Source of the DNA: DATGZX01 sp035296965
GTDB lineage: Bacteria > Planctomycetota > Planctomycetia > Gemmatales > Gemmataceae
Length of the DNA: 22,354 nt
Direction of reading: 5' to 3'
Assembly: GCA_035296965.1 (NCBI GenBank)
Contig: DATGZX010000233.1
Location: forward strand, 1 to 22,354
Shown here in pieces: positions 1 through 9,035 of the stretch (position 1 is its first letter; each line of letters begins with the position of its first letter). The notes beneath the pieces are model-generated. The model had not been told where the DNA came from. It did not search any database and saw only the letters and a program-made list of their open reading frames with translations. The position numbers and the translations under genes were made by a program.

Positions 1-79
1 CGTCCAAGCACACGTGGTGAGTTTTCGCCATTGTTCGCCCTCCATGAGTCGCCACAAGAAGCCACACGGAGAACGGTAT

Positions 80-3000
80 ATGAATCGATCAGGCCGGGCG
101 CAAGTCTACCCAGATTACCCAGAATGCGCGCTGGCCCTGCGTCCGGCCCGTTCTCGAAGTTTTTTCGCCAGGGCCCATTCGTCCAGCGACAGCGAGCGCG
201 CCGCAGGGATATTCGCCTGCCCAGCTTCGAACCGCTTACGGCATCAGCGGTCTTTCCCTTGGTAGCACTGTCGCCGATGGAACCGGGCAGACCATTGCCG
301 TGGTCGATGCCTGCAACGATCCCACGATCGTGCATGACGTCGATGCTTTCGACCAGCAATTCGGCGTGGGCGCGACTGGGTCGACGCTTTACCAGCAATA
401 CGGCGCGGCTGCATCGTTCTTGACCGTATACGACCAGAACGGCCATGTCATCAATCCCAGTGCCACCTCCGTCCCTGTCGACCCGAGCGGTGGTTGGGAG
501 GGGGAAGAAGCGCTGGATATTGAATGGGCGCATGCCATGGCCCCCGGCGCGAGAATCGACTTAATCGAGTGCGCCAGCAATCTCTTCACGGGAGTACAAG
601 CCGCGGCGGCCCTGCCTGGAGTTTCCGTCGTTTCCATGAGCTGGGGCTCGCAGGAATATCAGGGAGAGACGAGTAACGACGGCGCTTTTGCCACGCCTGC
701 CGGCCACCAGGGGGTGACTTTCCTGGCATCAACCGGGGATCAGAGTCAGGGTTCCTATCCCGCCTACTCACCCAATGTCGTCGCGGTCGGGGGAACCACG
801 CTCAGGCTCAACGCCAACAACTCGATTCAAAGCGAGACCGCCTGGTCCAGCGGCAGCGATTACTGGGATGCGCAACTGGGCACTGGGGGCGGTACCAGCG
901 CCTATGAAAAGGAACCTGCCTACCAGGACGGCGTCCAGACCACCGGCTTTCGTACGACTCCGGACGTTTCGTTCGATGCCGACCCCGCGACTGGCGTTGC
1001 GGTTTACGATTCATACGAGAACAGTTCGCCCTGGATGGAGGTCGGCGGCACCAGCCTGGCCGCGCCGGCCTGGGCGGGTGTAGTCGCCCTTGTCGACCAG
1101 GCACGGGTCTTATCCGGCCAGACGACTCTAAACACCAATCAAACCCTTACTTCTCTCTACAACTTGTCGCATGCTGACTTCCACGACATCACCAGCGGTT
1201 CCATCAGCGCCGGCGGAAAGACCTACAGCGCAGGAGCCGGCTACGACGAAGTCACTGGTCTCGGCACTCCTGTGGCTAATCTCCTGGTTGTCGCTGCGTC
1301 CAATGTTGCCGGGTCGCCGAACATCACGAGTGCCGCTAACGCCACATTCACGGTGGGTCAGGCGGGGACCTTTAGTATCACAACCAAGGCCCTCCCGATC
1401 GCGTCGATCAGCGAAATCGGCTCCCTGCCTGCAGGGATAACCTTCACAGCCAACGGCAACGGCACAGCGACGCTCAAAGGCACGGCGCAAGCCGGCACGG
1501 CCGGTGTTTATACATTGACCTTCGATGCCAGCAATGGCCTCTCGACCGATGCCACCCAGAGTTTCACGTTGACCGTGAATCAGTCCCCGACGATCACGAG
1601 CGCCAACCACACGACTTTCATTGTCGGTCAAACGGGAAGTTTCACCGTTACCACCAATGCCGGTTTTCCCGTGACCACGACCTTAAGCCAGGCGGGGACT
1701 TTACCCAAGGGCATTACGTTCACGAACAATGGGGACGGGACCGCCACCTTGCAAGGGACTCCCGTTGCGCCCGGCAGTTACACCCTCAGCTTCACGGCCG
1801 GCAATGCCGCATTGCTGAAGACCTCGCAGACCTTTACGCTGACCATTGGCCAGGCGCCGAGTATCACCAGCGCCGCCGCCGCCACCTTCACGGTGGGCCA
1901 GGCAGCCAGCTTCACCATCACTACCAAGGCTTCGCCGACCGCCACGGTAAGCGAGAGCGGCACGTTGCCGGCCGGCGTCACGTTCATCGCCAACAGTAAC
2001 GGCACGGCCACGCTGAAAGGCACGCCGCAAGCCGGCGCGGGCGGTGTCTACACCCTCTCCCTGGATGCAGGCAACGGACTGTCACCCGACGGCGTTCAGA
2101 CATTCACCCTGACCGTGAATCAACCCCCAGCGATCACCAGCGCCAGGAATGCGACGTTCACGGTCGGTCAAGCAGGAAGTTTCACCATCACCACCAGCCC
2201 CGGCTTTCCCACGAAGACCACTTTGAGCGTGGCCGGGGCATTGCCCAGCGACGTCACGTTCAAGAACAATGGCGACGGCACCGCCACTCTGCAAGGCATC
2301 CCCGTTACCTCCGGTATTTACACCCTCACGATCACGGCGACCAACACCGTGTTGCTGAAGGGGACCCAGACTTTCATCTTGACCATTGACCAAACGCCGA
2401 ACATCACCAGCGCCGCCGCCGCCACCTTCCCAGTGGGGAAGGCAGGGAGCTTCACCGTCACCACCAAGGCTTCCCCGATTGCCACGGTAAGCGAGAGCGG
2501 CACGTTGCCGGCCGGCGTGACCTTCGTCGCCAGTAGCAATGGCACGGCCAGGCTGGAAGGCACGCCCCAAGCCGGGGCCGGCGGCGTCTACACTCTTTCG
2601 CTGGATGCCGGCAACGGGCTGTCGCCCGACGGCATTCAGACATTCACCCTGACAGTAGACCAGCCTCCAGCGTTTACCAGCGTAGCCAGCGCAACATTCG
2701 TGGTCGGGCAAGCGGGCAGTTTCACGGTTACAACCAGTGCCGGTTATCCCGTGACAACTTCGCTGAAAGAGATCGGCGCCTTACCCGGCGGCGTCGCGTT
2801 CAGGAACAATGGCGACGGCACCGCTACCTTACAAGGGACGCCCGTCGCCTCCGGCAATTACACCATCACGATCACGGCCAGCAACGTCGCGTCGCTGACG
2901 GCCACGCAGACTTTTACCCTGATCATTGACCAGCCGCCGAGTATCACCAGCGCCGCTAGCGCTGCCTTCACGGTGGGCAAGGCAGGGACTTTCACCATCA

Positions 3001-3503
3001 CCACCAAGGCTTATCCGATCGCCACGGTAAGCGAGGGCGGCGCGTTGCCGGCCGGTGTCACCTTCGTCGCCAACAGCAATGGCACGGCCACGCTGACAGG
3101 CACGCCGCAGGCCGGCGCCGCCGGGGTCTACACCCTTTCCCTGGATGCCGGTAATGGACTGTCGCCCGACGCCGTTCAAACATTCACCTTGACTGTGAAT
3201 CAACCCCCGGTGCTTACCAGCGTCAAGACTATGACGTTCACGGTTGGTCAGGCGAACAGTTTCACCTTCACGACCAGCGCCGGTTATCCCGTGACGACGG
3301 TGCTGACCGAGGGCGGTGCCTTGCCCACAGGAATCACGTTCATCGATAATGGCGATGGTACCGCCACATTGCACGGAACCCCCGTCAAGGCTGGCACATA
3401 CACCTTCACGGTCACCGCTTCTAACTCGGCATTACTCAAGATGACTCAGAGCTTCACGCTGATCATCGACCCAGCAAACATGGCACTAACAGAAATGATT
3501 TAA
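80..3503 (+). CDS. Sedolisin-type (S53) secreted serine protease with eight Ig-like repeats; 5' end apparently frameshifted
   Basis: Serine-carboxyl peptidase of family S53, probably extracellular. Numbering from the GTG at 300, the catalytic Glu69 and Asp73 lie in EEALD, the oxyanion Asp147 in ASTGD, and the nucleophile Ser252 in GGTSLAAP. A calcium-site-like segment (FHDITSG to AGYDEVTGLGTP) lies near residues 294-324. Eight 90-residue putative-Ig (He_PIG-like) repeats follow, and the protein ends shortly after, with no visible anchor or sorting domain. The first canonical start in frame is 300, but the frame is open from 84 and S53 homology begins upstream (GYSPAQLRTAYGI, about 207-245). 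No ATG, GTG or TTG exists there in frame. An ATG at 80 with GGAG at 68-71 is in another frame, so I place the start at 80 and assume a one-base shift, perhaps in the GGG at 96-98. It could be a sequencing indel or a damaged gene. Convergent with glgC. Domain calls are firm; the start is not. Confidence 0.8.
1317..3476 (+). repeat. Tandem array: eight 270-nt Ig-like units arranged as four 540-nt A-B dimers
   Basis: Units begin at 1317, 1587, 1857, 2127, 2397, 2667, 2937 and 3207, each near a Pro-x-Ile/Leu-Thr-Ser motif, and every one is exactly 270 nt long. Odd units (type A) share ITTKA, LPAGVTF and GVYTLSLDAGNGLSPD; even units (type B) share TTSAGYPVTT, NNGDGTATL and GTPV. The array is therefore a 180-residue dimer repeated four times. 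The A units at 1857, 2397 and 2937 are nearly identical, which suggests recent duplication by dimer. The first A unit and first B unit are more diverged. It encodes the stalk-like C-terminal part of the S53 protease. Confidence 0.93.
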
Positions 3504-3560
3504 TCCAATTGGGCAATGATGACCTTGGAATTGGCGAGATTCGAAAACAGCGTGCCAAAC

Positions 3561-4847
3561 TCAGATTACAGTTCCATCGGGCAAGGCTGTGCCTCGGGAG
3601 ATGACGACGATGCCGTCGCGGATGACGAAGCTGCCCCCGTCATGGTTACTCAGGCCATGGCGATTGGTGATGTGCACATTTTGGCCAATGCGGCAATCCT
3701 TGTCGAGAATGGCACGTTCGATGATGGAGCCGTTGCCCACGCCGAGACTGGGGACGCCGCGTTTATCATTGTCCTTACGCTCGATGTCCGTATCGTAGCG
3801 GTCGGCGCCGATCATGACGCAGTCGCGCAGCGTCACCTTGTGGCCGATGCGACTGCGAACACCCACCACGGAACGTTCGATGCGCGTGCCGGGAAAGATG
3901 ACGCATCCATCGCTGATGAGGCAACGGTCCAGCGTGGCACCACTGACGCGCGATGCGGGCAGGAAGCGCATGCGCGTATAGATGACTCCCTCCGTGCTGT
4001 GGAAATTGAAAGGAGGATCATCGCTTGCCAGCGCCAGGTTGGCCTCGTGGTATGATTTGACCGTTCCCAGGTCCTCCCAGTAGCCGTCGAAAAGATGAGC
4101 TTGCACGCGATGAGTGCAAATGCTGCGGGGAAAGATCTCCTTGCCAAAATCGGTGGCCAGCGGAGGAGCGTTCAACAACGTGATCAGCGTATCCTGGTTG
4201 AACAGGTAGATACCCATGCTAGCCAGGAACTGGCGATTCCCACTGTGAATGCCGCGCCGGGCGAGCCATTCCTCGGAGGTGCGCAAGGGCGCCAGTTGTT
4301 CCTCGGTCTTCGGCTTCTCGACAAAGCCGACGACCCGCCCAGAGTCATCCAAGCGCACGATGCCGAAACTCGCGGCTTGCTCGGGCGCCACAGGCAACAC
4401 AGCGATCGTGACATCCGCCGCATGGTCGCGGTGAGCCTTGATCAACTGGCGAAAATCCATGCGATAGAGCTGGTCGCCGGAGAGGATGAGCACTTCGCGG
4501 GCACCGTCCTCGTGAACGTAGCGGATTTGCTGGCGGACTGCGTCGGCCGTGCCCTGGTACCAGTCGGCGGCCTCGTTCGTTTGCTGGGCCGCCAAGACCT
4601 CGACGAAGCCACCGCCGAAGGGGTCGAACTTGTACGTGTTAGCAATATGCCGGTGCAGGCTGACGCTGAGAAATTGCGTCAAGACGTAGACACGGTTCAG
4701 CTCACTATTGATGCAGTTGCTGATCGGGATATCGATGAGCCGGTATTTCCCGGCGATGGGAACGGCTGGCTTGCTACGCATCTGCGTGAGCGGGTAAAGA
4801 CGTGTGCCGCGCCCACCGCCGAGGATCAGGCTCAAGACATTTTGCAT
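3561..4847 (-). CDS. glgC: Glucose-1-phosphate adenylyltransferase (ADP-glucose pyrophosphorylase)
   Basis: Makes ADP-glucose from ATP and glucose-1-phosphate, the committed step of bacterial glycogen synthesis, in the cytoplasm. The 428-residue length fits GlgC. The nucleotidyltransferase signature GGGRGTRLYPLT is at residues 10-21, followed by KPAVPIAGKYRLIDIPISNC. WYQGTADAVRQ, SGDQLYRMD and the sugar-phosphate lysine region GFVEKPK are present, as is YWEDLGTVKSYHEANLAL. The C-terminal part shows the hexapeptide-type left-handed beta-helix pattern (for example CVIFPGTRIERSVVGVRSRIG). ATG start at 4847, with GGAG about nine bases upstream. It is last in the minus-strand run below hemG, separated by 130 bp in which I see no convincing promoter, and it converges on the protease gene with 57 bp between them and no clear terminator. 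Confidence 0.96.
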   Translation of the reverse strand: MQNVLSLILGGGRGTRLYPLTQMRSKPAVPIAGKYRLIDIPISNCINSELNRVYVLTQFLSVSLHRHIANTYKFDPFGGGFVEVLAAQQTNEAADWYQGTADAVRQQIRYVHEDGAREVLILSGDQLYRMDFRQLIKAHRDHAADVTIAVLPVAPEQAASFGIVRLDDSGRVVGFVEKPKTEEQLAPLRTSEEWLARRGIHSGNRQFLASMGIYLFNQDTLITLLNAPPLATDFGKEIFPRSICTHRVQAHLFDGYWEDLGTVKSYHEANLALASDDPPFNFHSTEGVIYTRMRFLPASRVSGATLDRCLISDGCVIFPGTRIERSVVGVRSRIGHKVTLRDCVMIGADRYDTDIERKDNDKRGVPSLGVGNGSIIERAILDKDCRIGQNVHITNRHGLSNHDGGSFVIRDGIVVISRGTALPDGTVI

Positions 4848-4977
4848 GGCAAGTCTCCGGAAGGTACCGGATGGAGGTTGCTGCGATCATGCTACGATAC
4901 GGGCCGGTGCCCGACGAACCGGGACTCGACAAATTCACGCGCGTGAGATCAGCGCAAATGCACTTGGGCGGCGTCCG

Positions 4978-6375
4978 TCAGCGATCTGCCTGATTCGTCA
5001 CATACTGCTCGATCCGACACGCCAGGAGTTCCGCCTGCTCGGTGCAATCGTTGAGGGCGATGCCTTCGTAGGCGTTGCCGCCCAGGAAGAGCCCGGGGTG
5101 GCTAGCCGCTCGCTCCCTGATCCAGGCGACCCGCTCAGGGTGTCCCAGGTGGTACTGGGGAATCGCCCGGTCCCAGCGAACAAGGTGGTCGAAAACCGGT
5201 TCCGCGACGATCCCCATCGCGATCCGCAGTTCGCCACGGACCACCTGGAGCAGGCGGCTGTCTTGCCAACCGACAATCTCCGGGCGGTTCCAGCCACCGC
5301 ACATCGCTCGCAAGAGCGCGAACCCAGGAGGAGCGCGATCCTGGAAAATCGACGAACACCATTGCACGCCCAGGATATCACGCTTCGTGGACTGGGGCGC
5401 GATAAATCCGAAGCCGTCCAGGTTTGTGGGAACATCCTCCCGGCGATAGCCAAGGGCAACGACGGCGACGCTGTTATACCGGATTTCGCGCACGCGCTCT
5501 GCCAACTCTGGATCGAGGAATTCCAGAATGTCGGCCTGTTCGTAGGCGGGACAGGTAAGCACCACTGCGTCTGCCGGCCAGGTGTCTTGTCCGTCGCCGT
5601 GGATCAGCCAGCCGGCCCTGCCGCCCATCTCTTCCCCGGTCTTCTCCAGGCGACGGACAGCGACCCCCCGAAGAAGGCGGTTCGCTAGGCGATCGCCGAG
5701 CGTCTCGACAGCCAAGCGCAGGCCTTCGCGGAACGACCACATTTTGCCCGGGCGTGGCTCCCCCCGCGCCCGGCGCTCCCGCGCCGCGCGCGCCAGCCCC
5801 TTCAGGACGCCTCCATACTGTTCCTCCAGTGCTACCAAGCGCGGCATGGCGGCCCGGGCGCTCAGGAGTTTGGCGTCGCCCGCGTGGATGCCGGTGACGA
5901 ATGCATCAGCCAGGAGGTCGGCCGCCTCACGCCCTGCCCGGCGCCGCACGAAATCATGGATCGACTCGTCCGCCGTGTCGGATCGTCGCCGACGGAAGCG
6001 TTCGGCAAGGATATTGGCCTTCCCGCTCCAGCTGAGAAGATCGCTGGTGAGGAATGAAAGAAGGCTGTTGGGCAGCCGCCGCAGCTTGCCCTGATGAAAA
6101 AGATAGCGATTGCGCCCAGCCTCCTCGCTGGCGGCGATCAGACGAGCGCCGAGGCCGGCGTCCCGGCAGAGAGCAAGGGTGCTCTGCTTGTTATCGAGGA
6201 AGCCGTTTGGTCCGATTTCGACCTGGAAGCCGGCGCGCCGTTCCGTCCAGATGGTGCCGCCGGGGCGCGAGCCTCGTTCCAGGAGAGTGATGTCGACGTG
6301 GGGGCAACGCTCCCGGAGCCGGTAGGCAAGGGCCAAACCGGAGATGCCGGCACCAACGATCATGACCCTTTTCAT
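4978..6375 (-). CDS. hemG: Protoporphyrinogen oxidase, oxygen-dependent HemY type
   Basis: Flavoenzyme that oxidises protoporphyrinogen IX to protoporphyrin IX in heme synthesis; also named hemY. The N-terminal FAD-binding fold is clear: GAGISG at residues 8-13, an acidic residue ending beta-2 (LLERGSRPGGTIWTE), and IGPNGF. The C-terminus has the second FAD signature, GLFLGGNAYEGIALNDC. The length of 465 residues is usual for the family. The start ATG at 6375 lies 25 bp after the pheT stop, with no strong Shine-Dalgarno, so co-transcription and perhaps translational coupling with pheT are likely. The family also includes close relatives such as coproporphyrinogen oxidase HemY of Gram-positive bacteria, so the exact substrate cannot be settled from sequence reading alone. 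Confidence 0.92.
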   Translation of the reverse strand: MKRVMIVGAGISGLALAYRLRERCPHVDITLLERGSRPGGTIWTERRAGFQVEIGPNGFLDNKQSTLALCRDAGLGARLIAASEEAGRNRYLFHQGKLRRLPNSLLSFLTSDLLSWSGKANILAERFRRRRSDTADESIHDFVRRRAGREAADLLADAFVTGIHAGDAKLLSARAAMPRLVALEEQYGGVLKGLARAARERRARGEPRPGKMWSFREGLRLAVETLGDRLANRLLRGVAVRRLEKTGEEMGGRAGWLIHGDGQDTWPADAVVLTCPAYEQADILEFLDPELAERVREIRYNSVAVVALGYRREDVPTNLDGFGFIAPQSTKRDILGVQWCSSIFQDRAPPGFALLRAMCGGWNRPEIVGWQDSRLLQVVRGELRIAMGIVAEPVFDHLVRWDRAIPQYHLGHPERVAWIRERAASHPGLFLGGNAYEGIALNDCTEQAELLACRIEQYVTNQADR

Positions 6376-6400
6376 AAGGCCGGGCTATAACGAGCGCGGT

Positions 6401-8914
6401 TCAGTTCTCCACTTCTTGACCGCGTATTTGCGCCTTGAGCACATGCTTCAAGCGATCTTCGATCTTCTTGTGCGCCTTATCCACTTCTTTATCCGTGAGG
6501 GTTCGATCCTCGGCCTGGTAGGACAACGCGTAAGCCAGGCTCTTCTTGCCGGCTGGAATGCTCTCGCCACGATAGAGATCGAAGAGGCGAACGTCGCGCA
6601 CGAGCGGAGCGCCCGCGGCGCGGATTTCTGTCAGGATTCTTTCTGCGGTGGTTCCTTCATCGACAATCACGGCGATGTCGCGCAAAGCGGCTGGGAAGCG
6701 CGGCACGGGCGAGTAAGCGTAGCGCGCCGGCACGGCCGCCAGAATCGCCTCCAGATCGAATTCGCCCAAGAGCACCGATTGATTGACCAAACCGTACTTC
6801 TCAGCGACCTTGGGATGGAACTCCCCGAAACTGCCCACCGACTTCCTGCCGACCGCCAGTTCCGCCGATTTTCCCGGATGGAGATAAGCGACTGCAGCGG
6901 TCCGGTAGGACACGGCAGGCAAATGCAGGCCCTCAACCAGCCCTTCGACCACACCTTTGAGATCGAAGAAATCGAGGAACGCTACGGGCTCCGAATCGCC
7001 CCAGAATTCGTTGCGGCGTTTGCCGGTGAGGAGCAATGCGAGACGGCGCGGTTCCCGCGGCAGTTTTTCGCCCTGTTGGGGCAGGTAGACCGAGCCGATC
7101 TCGAAGATTCTCACGTCAGTAGTGTGCCGCAAGTTGGTTGCAGCCGCTTCCAGAATCCCGGCCAGAAGGCTGCGGCGCATGACCACACGCTCACTGCTAA
7201 TCGGGTTGAGCAGGCGGATGTACTCAGCCAATTCTATTCCTAACGGCGCTTCACGCGCGGGTTCCGTGAGCGAATAGCTGATGATTTCTTGCAGACCAAG
7301 ATCGACCAGGAGATCGCGCGTCTTCTCTTCCAGAAGGAGCGCTTGGTTGGTGTGCTGGTCGGGCAATCGATCCGCCAGCATGGTTGCGGGCAAGCGATCG
7401 TAGCCGTAGATCCGAACAAGATCCTCGATCAAGTCCGCGCTGCCCGCCTGGATGTCAACCCGATGAGAAGGCGTTGTGACGCGCAGAGCATCCGTTTCCG
7501 CTTCCTCAACCTTGAATTCCAGGGCTTGCAAAATGCGCACAGCTTCCGCCTGCGGGAAATCCATGCCGAGTAGCCGGCGCACTTCGCGGAGCCGCAGCGT
7601 AATGACCTGGGGAGGAATGGGGGCCGGGTAGCTGTCCACGATCCCCCTGCAAACTGTCGCGCCCGCATGCTCACGCATTAGCTCGGCGGCACGTTCGGCG
7701 GCCGGGCGCACCGTCTCGGGATGAATGCCCCGGCTGAAGCGCATGCTCGCTTCACTGGGCAAGTTGAACGCCCGCATGGTCTGGCGAATGCTGCGAAAAT
7801 CAAAGTTGGCCGATTCGAGCAAGATCGCGCGCGTCGAGGGCGACACCTCAGTGTCAGAGCCGCCCATGACGCCGGCTAGGGCAATCGGCCCTGCCGTGTC
7901 GGCAATCAACAAGGTCTCCGGCGTCAATTCGCGGCGAACGCCGTCCAGTGTGGTGAGGATTTCTCCCGGGCGTGCGGTGCGCACGGTGATGGTCGGCGCC
8001 ATGCCGCCGGCGCGGCGCGCCAGCACGTCATAATCGAAAGCGTGCAGCGGTTGGCCCCATTCGAGCATCACGTAGTTGGTGACGTCGACAATATTGTTGA
8101 TCGGCCGCATGCCTGCATAGGTCAGCCGCCGCTGCATCCATCCCGGCGACGGGCCGATGATGACGTTCTTCAGCAAGACCGCGGCGTAACGCGCCGCCAA
8201 ATCGGGATTCTCGATGACGACGTGCACCTGACCTTCGATTGGCTCGCCGGCGGATTTCACAGTATGAGGCGGCAGCCGGCTCACCTGACCTGTCAAGGCG
8301 GCGACTTCTCGGGCCACGCCAATCATGGAGAGGCAACGCGCCATATTGGGCGTAACTTCCAATTCCAGGACGATGTCGCCCATTAGATCGGCGAGCGGCG
8401 TACCGGGCTTGAGGTCGTCCGGCAGAAGGATGATCCCCTCGTGCTCCTCCGAGATGCCGAGTTCATACGCCGAGCAAACCATGGCGTCGCTGGGAACGCC
8501 ACGGATCTTGCTCGGCTTGAGTTCCTTTAGTGTTTTCGTGTCCGCGTGGCCGTCGAAGAGGACCGAGCCCGAGAGGGCGACGATCACGGTTTGCCCGCTG
8601 TCGCCCACGTTGATGTTGGGGGCGCCGGTGACGACGGTCTTGGGTTGGCCCGCGCCGTAGTCCACTGTCGCCAGCGTGAGCCGGTCCGCATTGGGATGGC
8701 GCTCTACCGAGAGGATTTTGCCCAGGACGATCTTGTCGCGCGCCCACACAGGTCCGGCATCTTCCTCCTTGACGCGCAATCCTTCAGGAACCGGCAGACC
8801 AAATGCACGAACTCCGGAAACTTCGAGGCCGGACAAGGTCAAGCGCTCGGCCAATTGCGCGGCGGAAGCCGGCAAGTCCACGTAATCCCGGAGCCAGCCT
8901 AAAGGTACTTTCAT
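6401..8914 (-). CDS. pheT: Phenylalanyl-tRNA synthetase beta subunit
   Basis: Beta chain of the alpha2-beta2 PheRS, providing tRNA binding and editing. At 837 residues it has the full bacterial layout. The N-terminal MKVPLGWLRDYVDLP is followed by an EMAP-like OB-fold tRNA-binding domain (about 45-165, with GAPNINVGD), then the B3/B4 editing region (about 215-400, with RAFNLPSEASMRFSRGIHPE), B5 (about 415-490) and a core domain containing HTTDVRIFEIG. The C-terminal anticodon-binding FDX-ACB domain begins at PVPRFPAALRDIAVIVDE. The ATG at 8914 is preceded by a weak GGTGGTG element. The gene follows pheS after 121 bp and precedes hemG by 25 bp. Nothing suggests truncation. Confidence 0.97.
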   Translation of the reverse strand: MKVPLGWLRDYVDLPASAAQLAERLTLSGLEVSGVRAFGLPVPEGLRVKEEDAGPVWARDKIVLGKILSVERHPNADRLTLATVDYGAGQPKTVVTGAPNINVGDSGQTVIVALSGSVLFDGHADTKTLKELKPSKIRGVPSDAMVCSAYELGISEEHEGIILLPDDLKPGTPLADLMGDIVLELEVTPNMARCLSMIGVAREVAALTGQVSRLPPHTVKSAGEPIEGQVHVVIENPDLAARYAAVLLKNVIIGPSPGWMQRRLTYAGMRPINNIVDVTNYVMLEWGQPLHAFDYDVLARRAGGMAPTITVRTARPGEILTTLDGVRRELTPETLLIADTAGPIALAGVMGGSDTEVSPSTRAILLESANFDFRSIRQTMRAFNLPSEASMRFSRGIHPETVRPAAERAAELMREHAGATVCRGIVDSYPAPIPPQVITLRLREVRRLLGMDFPQAEAVRILQALEFKVEEAETDALRVTTPSHRVDIQAGSADLIEDLVRIYGYDRLPATMLADRLPDQHTNQALLLEEKTRDLLVDLGLQEIISYSLTEPAREAPLGIELAEYIRLLNPISSERVVMRRSLLAGILEAAATNLRHTTDVRIFEIGSVYLPQQGEKLPREPRRLALLLTGKRRNEFWGDSEPVAFLDFFDLKGVVEGLVEGLHLPAVSYRTAAVAYLHPGKSAELAVGRKSVGSFGEFHPKVAEKYGLVNQSVLLGEFDLEAILAAVPARYAYSPVPRFPAALRDIAVIVDEGTTAERILTEIRAAGAPLVRDVRLFDLYRGESIPAGKKSLAYALSYQAEDRTLTDKEVDKAHKKIEDRLKHVLKAQIRGQEVEN

Positions 8915-9035
8915 GGTCGGGTTTCACCACCGGGAACGCTGAGGGCGAGGAGAAAACAGATAACGATCACCGATCTCACCCGGTCTCTTGGTTGATCTCT
9001 CGCCGCCTGCTGCGTTCTTTGCAGTGAGTTGTTTC

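Noticed and set aside
14..265. 83-codon plus-strand frame at the left edge as an independent gene.
   Set aside because: It has no recognisable family and overlaps the upstream extension of the S53 domain; only its ATG at 80 with Shine-Dalgarno seems meaningful, as the probable protease start.
1128..3374. Series of long minus-strand open frames (for example 2082-2711 and 2829-3374) with similar sequences to each other.
   Set aside because: They are antisense shadows of the 540-nt repeat array; their mutual similarity is inherited from the plus-strand repeats, and they have no domain signature.
1317..3476. Regular repeats suggesting a CRISPR array.
   Set aside because: Units are 270 nt, contiguous and in one reading frame; there are no short repeats with unique spacers and no cas genes.
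3504..3560. Terminator between the convergent protease and glgC genes (CCAATT/AATTGG arms).
   Set aside because: Six weak base pairs with a long loop and no T-tract; not supportable.
4095..4946. 283-codon plus-strand frame opposite glgC, and other long antisense frames opposite hemG and pheT.
   Set aside because: GC-rich codon bias keeps antisense frames open. The opposite strand has unmistakable GlgC, HemG and PheT sequence.
4848..4977. Promoter for glgC in the hemG-glgC gap.
   Set aside because: TTGTCG- and TATCGT-like hexamers exist but their spacing is wrong (27 bases).
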